From Aquibium pacificus (GTDB taxonomy: Bacteria > Pseudomonadota > Alphaproteobacteria > Rhizobiales > Rhizobiaceae), in assembly GCF_040839445.1 (NCBI RefSeq), contig NZ_JBDPGJ010000004.1, positions 186,001-250,000 on the forward strand: 64,000 nt of DNA, given 5' to 3'. Positions 58,414-64,000 of the stretch are shown here, piece after piece. Below the pieces are notes generated by a model, which was not told where the DNA came from, ran no database searches, and saw only the letters and a program-made list of their open reading frames with translations. The translations under genes and the position numbers were made by a program. Every line of letters starts with the position of its first letter. Position 1 is the stretch's first letter.

Positions 58414-59529
58414 ATGACCAAGCCCCTGCGCGTAGGCCTCATCGGCGCCAGCGTCGATCCGTCGCTGAGCTGGGGAACGCGGGCGCATATCCCAGCGATC
58501 CGCCACCTTCCGCAGTTCGACCTGACCGCGATCTGCACTTCGCGCCCCGACACCGCCGAAGCGGCGGCAAGACATTTCGGTGTCCCGCTGGCATTCTGCG
58601 ACCCCGACGAGATGGCCGCGCATCCGCAGGTCGACGTCGTCGCCGTGTCCGTCAGGACGCCGCTCCACGGGCGGATGGTGAGATCTGCCCTGGACGCGGG
58701 GAAGCACGTCTATTGCGAATGGCCGCTTGGCAGCACCACCGCCGAAGCCCGCGAGACGCTGGCGCAGGCAAGGCGTGCAGGGGTCGTGACGATGATCGGC
58801 CTGCAGGGGCGCAGCAACGAGACGATCGCTCATGCGCGCGACCTCGTCGCCGAAGGTTTCGTCGGCCGAATGATCTCTGCGTCCCTAAAGGTGACGCAGG
58901 AGAATTTCGGGCATCTGGAAACTGCCGGGAACGCCTATACCGCAGACATCCGCAACGGCGCCGACATCCTGCGCATCGCGACCGGCCAGGCACTCGAAGC
59001 TTTCTGCTTCGCCGTCGGCGAGTTTGACGAACTCACCGTCGTCGTCTCGCGCCAGTACGACACCGCGAGCATCGTCGGTTCGGGCCGCGTCATCGACAAG
59101 TCGTCGCCGGATCTCGTGATGATCGCCGGCAGGCTGGCGAACAGTGCCGACGCTTTCGTTCACATCCGTGGCGGGGTGAGCCCGGCGGCGGCGGGCGTGC
59201 GGCTCGAGATCAACGGCACCGACGGCGACCTCGTGCTGACGTCGCCCGGTTCGGCCAACGTCCACCGGACGCCGCTTCGCCTGGCGGGTGCTCGCAGGGG
59301 AGACGTCGAGTTTCACGAGATACCCTTGCCCGAACGCTACGCGCTGCAGCCGGCCGGTCTCGCGGACGGACCTCCGCGCTATCTCGCCCACAACTATCTG
59401 CGCCTTGCCAGTGCAATCCGGAATGACGAGCCGGTGGTTGTCGATTTCGACTATGCCGTCCGGCATCAAGAACTGCTCGACCTCGTTCAGACCGCGTCCG
59501 ATACAGGGATGCGGCAGACATGGAGATGA
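58414..59529 (+). CDS. Gfo/Idh/MocA family oxidoreductase with EWP motif
   Basis: A 371-residue protein of two-domain Gfo/Idh/MocA type. RVGLIGASVDPSLSWG starts the NAD(P) fold; AICTSRPDTAEAAARHFGVP and VDVVAVSVRTPLHGRMVRSALDAGKHVYCEWPL follow. The usual catalytic lysine in EKP is Trp103 here (EWP). The yeast regulator Gal80 is a known family member with EWP, so this protein may lack normal dehydrogenase activity. TAGGAG lies about 11 bases before the ATG at 58414. The epoxide-hydrolase-like gene follows after seven bases. Confidence 0.9.
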   Translation: MTKPLRVGLIGASVDPSLSWGTRAHIPAIRHLPQFDLTAICTSRPDTAEAAARHFGVPLAFCDPDEMAAHPQVDVVAVSVRTPLHGRMVRSALDAGKHVYCEWPLGSTTAEARETLAQARRAGVVTMIGLQGRSNETIAHARDLVAEGFVGRMISASLKVTQENFGHLETAGNAYTADIRNGADILRIATGQALEAFCFAVGEFDELTVVVSRQYDTASIVGSGRVIDKSSPDLVMIAGRLANSADAFVHIRGGVSPAAAGVRLEINGTDGDLVLTSPGSANVHRTPLRLAGARRGDVEFHEIPLPERYALQPAGLADGPPRYLAHNYLRLASAIRNDEPVVVDFDYAVRHQELLDLVQTASDTGMRQTWR

Positions 59530-59536
59530 CGCCGCA

Positions 59537-60598
59537 ATGCCCGAGATGAGGAACTCCACCGTCACCGAACATTCGATCCGGTCCGGCGATCACGTCACCT
59601 TTTATCTCGCGGCGGGACCTCGCGACGGACCTCTCATCATCTTCATCCACGGCTGGCCGGAACTCGCGCTGAGCTGGCGCCACGTGCTTCCGCGCTTCGG
59701 CGGCCTCGGCTTCCGCGCGATTGCGCCGGACATGAGGGGCTACGGCCGCTCGACGGTATACGACCGCCACGACGCCTATGCGCAGCGCCATGTGGCCGCA
59801 GACATGATCGCGCTGCTCGACGCCCTTGACGGGGAGAAGGCGGTGTGGGTGGGGCACGACTGGGGCAGCGCCACCGCATGGAGCATCGCAAGCCACCATC
59901 CGGAGCGCTGCTTCGCCGTGGCGAGCCTGTGCGTTCCCTACCGGACGATCGAGCGCGGGACCGACCATCTGGTCAGCCTCGTCGATCGGGAAATCTATCC
60001 GGAAGCCGACGCTCCGTCCGGCCAGTGGGCCTACATGCGTTTCTATCACGAGCGGTTTCAGCGGGCGACTGCCGTCCATGATGCCGATCCGCGCCGCACG
60101 ATCAAGGCGCTGTTCCGGCGAGGCAAGCCAGACGCGCTCGGCAAGCCGAGCCCGCATGTGCAGATCTTTGCCAACAATGGCTGGTTCGGCGGGGGCGACA
60201 TCGCCCCTGACGTGGATCGCGATCCGGCAGTCGTCTCGGAACAGGATCTGTGCGCCTATGCCGAGAGTCTCGGCCGAAACGGCTTCTACGGTCTCAATTC
60301 CTACTACATGAACGACGCCGACAATCTTGCCTACTCCGACGAAAGCGCGGATGGCGGACGGCTCACCATGCCGGTGCTGTTCATCGCGGGCCGCTACGAC
60401 ATTACCTGCGAATCGGTGGAATCGCGCCTTGCCGATCCGATGCGGGAAAGCTGCGAGGACCTGACCTTCGAGACCGTCGAATCCGGCCACTGGATGGCCC
60501 AGGAGAAACCGGATCGCGTCAATGCGATCCTGACGAAATGGCTGGCCGACAAGGTTCCTTCCGCCTGGCCGAGAGAAATGAATCAGGCCCGCCCATAG
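59537..60598 (+). CDS. Epoxide hydrolase-type alpha/beta hydrolase
   Basis: A 353-residue alpha/beta hydrolase. HGWPE at 38-42 forms the oxyanion hole, the nucleophile elbow GHDWGS has Asp108, and the catalytic His lies in VESGHWMAQEKP near the C-terminus. Asp as nucleophile together with HGWPE is typical of epoxide hydrolases and some dehalogenases. P450s can make epoxides, which this enzyme could open to diols. Its 3' end overlaps the convergent SDR gene by 16 bases. Confidence 0.92.
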   Translation: MPEMRNSTVTEHSIRSGDHVTFYLAAGPRDGPLIIFIHGWPELALSWRHVLPRFGGLGFRAIAPDMRGYGRSTVYDRHDAYAQRHVAADMIALLDALDGEKAVWVGHDWGSATAWSIASHHPERCFAVASLCVPYRTIERGTDHLVSLVDREIYPEADAPSGQWAYMRFYHERFQRATAVHDADPRRTIKALFRRGKPDALGKPSPHVQIFANNGWFGGGDIAPDVDRDPAVVSEQDLCAYAESLGRNGFYGLNSYYMNDADNLAYSDESADGGRLTMPVLFIAGRYDITCESVESRLADPMRESCEDLTFETVESGHWMAQEKPDRVNAILTKWLADKVPSAWPREMNQARP

Positions 60599-61413
60599 GT
60601 ATCCGCACCATAGATGAGTTCTGTCCGGCTTCTGATGTCTTGCGCCTCGATCGGGTGGGTGTGGAGGTAGAGCTGGTTGCGTTCGATGGCGTCGCGGACC
60701 ATCTCGCCCACCGCCTCCGCGTCGATGTAGGCGGCCGCCAGCTTTTCCATGCGTTCGTCCACCATCGACCGGAACGTCCTGCCCTCGCCCTTGTCCACGT
60801 CGCTTCTCATCGCCTCGCTGTTGGCGACGACGTTGGTGCGGACCATGGCGGGGTGCAGGATCGTCACGCCGAAACCTTCCTCGGCGAGATCCGAGGCCAG
60901 TCCTTCCGAGATCGCCGTAACAGCGGCCTTCGTTGCGCTGTACGGAGTATGTCCCTTGACCGGCCATAGACCGGCCAGGGACGAGGTGTTCACGACGTGT
61001 TTCTCGCCCTGCTGCTTCGACATGCGCGGCAGGAAGACATCGAGCCCGTTGATGACCCCCCAAAGATTGACGTCGATCATGAACTTCCAGTCCGACAGCG
61101 TCGCATCGGAGACCGGGCGCAACGGCCGCCAACTCACCCCCGCATTGTTCACCAGAATGTCGACGTGTCGGAAGCGGGAATAGGCGCTATCCGCCATGGC
61201 TTGGACGGAGCCGTGATCCGCCACGTTCACCTCGACCGCGATTGCCTCTGCACCGAGCGCCTCGACTTCGGCGCAGACCTCCCGTGCCGCATCGGAGCGG
61301 ATGTCCGCGACGACGACATTCACCTTCGCCTTTGCCAGCGCGTGGGCGATCGAGCGGCCGATACCACTGCCCGCGCCCGTCACGACGGCCACCTTGCCTG
61401 CCAGTTCCTTCAT
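60583..61413 (-). CDS. Short-chain dehydrogenase/reductase
   Basis: A 276-residue SDR: TGAGSGIG at about 12-19, NNAG with VSWRPL after it, serine in NTSSLAGLWPVKG, and YSATK as active-site Tyr/Lys. The C-terminus is longer than usual (EMVRDAIERNQLYLHTHPIEAQDIRSR). ATG 61413 follows GGCGGAGGAGAATC. It is divergent from the enolase-superfamily gene, with one operator between them. Confidence 0.93.
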   Translation of the reverse strand: MKELAGKVAVVTGAGSGIGRSIAHALAKAKVNVVVADIRSDAAREVCAEVEALGAEAIAVEVNVADHGSVQAMADSAYSRFRHVDILVNNAGVSWRPLRPVSDATLSDWKFMIDVNLWGVINGLDVFLPRMSKQQGEKHVVNTSSLAGLWPVKGHTPYSATKAAVTAISEGLASDLAEEGFGVTILHPAMVRTNVVANSEAMRSDVDKGEGRTFRSMVDERMEKLAAAYIDAEAVGEMVRDAIERNQLYLHTHPIEAQDIRSRTELIYGADTYGRA

Positions 61414-61442
61414 GATTCTCCTCCGCCGATTTCTTCGACCGA

Positions 61443-61515
61443 AGAATGCTCCTTTGGGAGGTTCGGCATGTCCCCAAGGCAAGGGGCGTGCTGCATTGGC
61501 CCCGTGGTCTATCCG
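61443..61515. promoter_or_regulatory. Operator site 21, bidirectional, between SDR and enolase-superfamily genes
   Basis: GTCCCCAAGGCAAGGGGC at 61470-61487. Rightward, CTATCCG (61509-61515) follows after 21 bases, 25 bases before the start. Leftward, CATTCT (61448-61443) lies 21 bases away. Confidence 0.65.
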
Positions 61516-61539
61516 GTTCAGGGCAGGAGGAGCTTTCGA

Positions 61540-62721
61540 ATGAAGATCACGAGCGTCGAGATCATCGCGTTGGATCAGCCTCACAAGGGCCGGCTGATCT
61601 TCGCCACCGGCCCCACGCCCGCGACCAACAACTTCATCCTGATGAAGATCCACACCGACGAGGGACACGTCGGTCTTGGAAGCTCCTACAGCTATCCGGA
61701 TTCGCCCCTTCTCAAGTCGGGAGTGTCCCGCGAGGGCGCGATGGTTCTCATGAAGGACATGGCGAAGATACTGATCGGCGAGGACCCCCGCCGGACGCAC
61801 CATCTCCTGAACCGGCTGGAGCAGAGCATCAGCGGCTGGTACAGTGAGAACTGGTACGTGCTGGGCACCTTTGACTGCGCGCTCTACGATCTCAAGGGCA
61901 AGATCCTCGGCGTGCCGGTGTACGAGTTCCTCGGGGGCATGCAGCGCGAACGGATTCCGCTCGAGCATATCCAGAGTTTCCTGCCGACACCGGAAGAGGC
62001 TGCCGAGGAGGCCAGGCGCTACATCGACGCCGGCTTCAAATCGATCAAGCTGCACGTCAACGCCGATCCGAAGAATGCGATCGCCCGCTTCAGCGCAGCG
62101 CGCGACGTGCTCGGACCGGACGTGCCCATCGGCGTCGACATGGGCATGGCCTACAATCTCACGGGGGCGCTCAAGACGATCAGAATGCTGGACGAGTACG
62201 ACCTCAATTTCGTCGAGCAGCCGCTGACGGCCTACGACGTAAAGGGACATGTCCAGCTGCGCGCCAAATGCGATGTGCCGATTTTCGCCGACCATGGCGC
62301 GATGTCGGTCGCGGAAGCCTATTCCAGTATCGTGGCCGGCGCCTATGACGGCGCCCATTGTCTGATCTGCCGGGTTGGAGGCATGCACCGCGCGGCGAAG
62401 TGGGCGGACCTGATGGACGTCTCCCATTCCGACTACCAGATCTGCAACCAGGGCAACACGATCGCGGCGGCCGTCGGCGCGCATTTCGCGGTCTCGCGCA
62501 GGAAATCGCCGCGCTTCAACGACGAACTCGGCCTGTTCCTCTATCTGCACGATACAACCGATACGAAATCCATCAGCGACGACATCGTGAAGGACCCCGG
62601 CTTCGTGATCGAGAACGGCACGCTGCATTCGCCCAAGGGGCCGGGGCTCGGCGTCGAACTCGACGACGACATGGTGTCGCGTTACGCCAGCACGGTGCTC
62701 CCGACGATCACCGTCAGCTAG
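61540..62721 (+). CDS. Mandelate racemase/muconate lactonizing enzyme family protein
   Basis: A 393-residue enolase-superfamily enzyme. MKITSVEIIALDQPHKGRL is the capping domain start. In the barrel, Lys170-Leu-His172 sits on the second strand, the likely metal ligands are Asp200 (GVDMG), Glu226 (FVEQP) and Asp251 (FADHG), and a C-terminal HSDYQICNQGNTIAAA block follows. It abstracts a proton next to a carboxylate to isomerise, cycloisomerise or dehydrate. AGGAGGA precedes the ATG at 61540. KxH in place of the common KxK leaves the exact subgroup open. Confidence 0.92.
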   Translation: MKITSVEIIALDQPHKGRLIFATGPTPATNNFILMKIHTDEGHVGLGSSYSYPDSPLLKSGVSREGAMVLMKDMAKILIGEDPRRTHHLLNRLEQSISGWYSENWYVLGTFDCALYDLKGKILGVPVYEFLGGMQRERIPLEHIQSFLPTPEEAAEEARRYIDAGFKSIKLHVNADPKNAIARFSAARDVLGPDVPIGVDMGMAYNLTGALKTIRMLDEYDLNFVEQPLTAYDVKGHVQLRAKCDVPIFADHGAMSVAEAYSSIVAGAYDGAHCLICRVGGMHRAAKWADLMDVSHSDYQICNQGNTIAAAVGAHFAVSRRKSPRFNDELGLFLYLHDTTDTKSISDDIVKDPGFVIENGTLHSPKGPGLGVELDDDMVSRYASTVLPTITVS

Positions 62722-62779
62722 AATCCTTCGCCCTTCGGCGATTGTCGCTAGATTTGTGCGGAGCGTGCACGTTCCGGTG

Positions 62780-63631
62780 TCACTCCCCGAGCAGGAACCG
62801 TCGAAGGATACCGGCGACCTCCGCCGCGCGGTCCTCCAGCGTGACCGCGTAGACGTCGGGGCTTTCCAGGGTCTCGAGCGTGGCGTTCGGGATGATGCCG
62901 AGCAACGCATCGCCCTGCCGCCCGACTTCCCGATCCTCCTTTGGCGTCGTCAGTTCGAGGATGAGCGTCGGCGCCCTGATCAGGGCAAGGTCTCCTTTCA
63001 TGTCGTAGGCGAAGGCGGCGCGATAGAATTGCGGCCGGTCCATGAAGGCCTGCAGTCCGTCGAGAACCCGCTCCACCGCCACACGGCGCGCCGCCGGATC
63101 GTCGAGATCCGCGAGCGTCGCCTCGTCCCACCAGATGTCGGCCATCTCGCGGAACTGTCCCGCCCAGAAGGGGAGCGGCCGGTCGGCCCTTTCGATGACC
63201 GAGCGGATCGATGGGGTCTTGCGGAAGATTTCGTCGCGCCGCGCCTTGTCCGGGATGATGCTGTGCGATTGACCGGCGTAGACGAATTTGTGGACGCGCG
63301 ACGGATGGCGCCCGGCGATCGAACCGCCGAGCTTGTTGCCGCCGTGCAGCCCGAAGATGTCCAGGGACTGGAGGCCGAGGGCGTCGAGCCCCTCGACCAG
63401 CCAGTCGGCGATTTCGGCGATACCGTGCTCTCCGGCGGGAAGCGGCGCCGATGCGCCGGTTCCGGGCACATCGATCGAGACGACTCGGAAATCGGAGGAA
63501 AGTTCCCCGATCAGATCGCGGTACATGCGCGACGACCGTCCGGCGTGAGGAATGAGCAGCAGCGGCGGCCCCTTGCCGGCCTCGACGTAATGCAGTTGCC
63601 CAGCACCGCTGTCCACGAAACCATGACGCAT
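62780..63631 (-). CDS. Alpha/beta-fold hydrolase with His at the nucleophile elbow
   Basis: A 283-residue alpha/beta-fold protein. YVEAGKGPPLLLIPHAGRSSRMYRDLI and VSIDVPGTGASAP are the early strands. The nucleophile elbow, usually GxSxG, reads GLHGG with His96 in the catalytic place. A subgroup of alpha/beta-fold proteins has His there, and their reaction is poorly known. ATG 63631 follows GGGAGGTCTGG. An operator lies upstream. It may be a non-hydrolytic or unusual lyase. Confidence 0.87.
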   Translation of the reverse strand: MRHGFVDSGAGQLHYVEAGKGPPLLLIPHAGRSSRMYRDLIGELSSDFRVVSIDVPGTGASAPLPAGEHGIAEIADWLVEGLDALGLQSLDIFGLHGGNKLGGSIAGRHPSRVHKFVYAGQSHSIIPDKARRDEIFRKTPSIRSVIERADRPLPFWAGQFREMADIWWDEATLADLDDPAARRVAVERVLDGLQAFMDRPQFYRAAFAYDMKGDLALIRAPTLILELTTPKEDREVGRQGDALLGIIPNATLETLESPDVYAVTLEDRAAEVAGILRRFLLGE

Positions 63632-63697
63632 CCAGACCTCCCTCTCATGGCGGCGAACCCGCGCGACAGCATCTGCGACGCCTGCCTCGGGATATCT

Positions 63698-63743
63698 ACA
63701 ATGGGCCGTGATCCGGTGCCGTGGGGTCACCCGGGCCAGTGAC
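63698..63743 (-). promoter_or_regulatory. Operator site 22 for the alpha/beta hydrolase at 62780
   Basis: Read leftward, GTCACTGGCCCGGGTGAC (63743-63726) has near-perfect GTCAC/GTGAC arms. CATTGT (63703-63698) lies 22 bases away. Confidence 0.55.
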
Positions 63744-63772
63744 GCGGGCGGTCTTCGGATCCGCCGGGCGGT

Positions 63773-63816
63773 GCCCCCAGCCGATGGGACACGACCGGCC
63801 GCAAGCGTGCTTAGTG
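63773..63816 (+). promoter_or_regulatory. Operator site 23 for the SDR at the right edge
   Basis: GCCCCCAGCCGATGGGAC at 63773-63790 is followed after 20 bases by TTAGTG (63811-63816). It lies 30 bases from site 22, again one dyad per divergent promoter. Confidence 0.5.
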
Positions 63817-63883
63817 TGAGATGCAGTTGCGGGCGCGTTCGGCGCCCGCTGATCTCAAGGGTTTTCGCAGGGGAGAGCATTCG

Positions 63884-64000
63884 ATGCCGGGCAGGCTGCA
63901 GGACAAGGTCGCCATCATCACGGGTGGCGTTTCGGGGATGGGTCTGGCATCGACGCATCGCTTCATCGAGGAAGGCGCCAGCGTCGTCGTCGCCGACATC
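63884..64000 (+). CDS. Short-chain dehydrogenase/reductase, cut by the right edge
   Basis: The first 39 residues of an SDR. KVAIITGGVSGMGLA is the cofactor loop and VVVADI the end of the second strand, suggesting NAD(H). The ATG at 63884 has GGGGAGAGCATTCG before it. The active site lies outside the window. It is divergent from the hydrolase at 62780. Confidence 0.9.
   Translation, partial: MPGRLQDKVAIITGGVSGMGLASTHRFIEEGASVVVADI

Noticed and set aside
59210..61132. A 640-codon leftward frame
   Set aside because: It lies opposite the Gfo/Idh gene and epoxide hydrolase and over the SDR in another frame. Long open antisense frames are common in GC-rich DNA; the composition is arginine- and alanine-rich with no motifs.
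60583..62910. A 775-codon leftward frame reaching far upstream of the SDR at 60583-61413
   Set aside because: Only the last 276 residues look like a protein family, and they start with their own ATG after a GGAGGAG. The upstream part is antisense to the intact enolase-superfamily gene and has no recognisable domain.
1..64000. tRNA, rRNA, riboswitch or phage attachment sites
   Set aside because: I looked for cloverleaf ends, rRNA motifs, integrase genes and direct repeats and saw none; without a covariance search small RNAs cannot be excluded.

Overview
The window is GC-rich, densely coding alphaproteobacterial DNA. An inverted pair of RIME-like palindromic repeats near 8.3-8.5 kb, an intergenic element typical of rhizobia and their relatives, points to the order Hyphomicrobiales (Rhizobiales). 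There is no rRNA, tRNA, phage, transposase or CRISPR array. Nearly everything is catabolic: seven cytochrome P450s (one cut by the left edge), ten intact or edge-cut short-chain dehydrogenases (SDRs) plus one SDR remnant, six NTF2/SnoaL-like proteins, six dimeric alpha-beta-barrel proteins (three NIPSNAP, two EthD, one DUF1330-like), several hydrolases, CoA-handling enzymes and five kinds of transporter. It reads as a large island for taking up and breaking down an oxygenated, probably aromatic or terpenoid, carboxylic acid. Five P450s resemble CYP199-type aromatic-acid demethylases. The true substrate cannot be read from sequence.

Layout: 0-3 kb, two P450s and a LuxR-type regulator. 3.5-8.2 kb, a complete branched-chain-amino-acid-type ABC importer (livHMGFK type) ending in a strong terminator. 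8.3-9.1 kb, RIME repeats and a hypothetical gene. 9.2-13.5 kb, a TIM-barrel isomerase, an FAH-family hydrolase, a carboxymuconolactone-decarboxylase-like protein, an FMN reductase and an MFS transporter. 13.7-20 kb, NIPSNAP, P450, a KstD-like flavoprotein, NTF2, SDR and an EamA transporter. 20-31.7 kb, a TRAP binding protein, three P450s, four SDRs and an iron-dependent alcohol dehydrogenase. 31.7-41 kb, mostly leftward: NIPSNAP and NTF2 genes, ferredoxin reductase, TRAP dctM/dctQ, a P450, a second dctP, an SDR and NTF2. 41-45.7 kb, WrbA, MFS, a CaiB-type CoA-transferase and an HMG-CoA-lyase-like enzyme. 45.7-55.3 kb, a leftward run of ten genes (alpha/beta hydrolase, FAD monooxygenase, acyl-CoA ligase, SDRs, EthD, two MDR oxidoreductases). 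55.5-64 kb, MarR, VOC, NTF2, Gfo/Idh, epoxide hydrolase, SDR, an enolase-superfamily enzyme, alpha/beta hydrolase and the start of another SDR.

The most striking feature is regulatory. Reading every gap, I find about 23 copies of an imperfect palindrome (GTCCCC-N6-GGGGAC type; core GTC-N11/12-GAC) in front of almost every transcription unit. In the best cases it is followed 20-21 bases later by a -10-like CTATnnT, which puts the dyad centre at about -42.5 from the inferred start. That is the geometry of a lux box bound by an activator with a LuxR-type DNA-binding domain, and the window encodes one such protein (2159-2974). I infer a single-regulator regulon covering uptake, P450 attack and downstream metabolism. 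The sites are seen in the sequence; the link to this regulator is inference.
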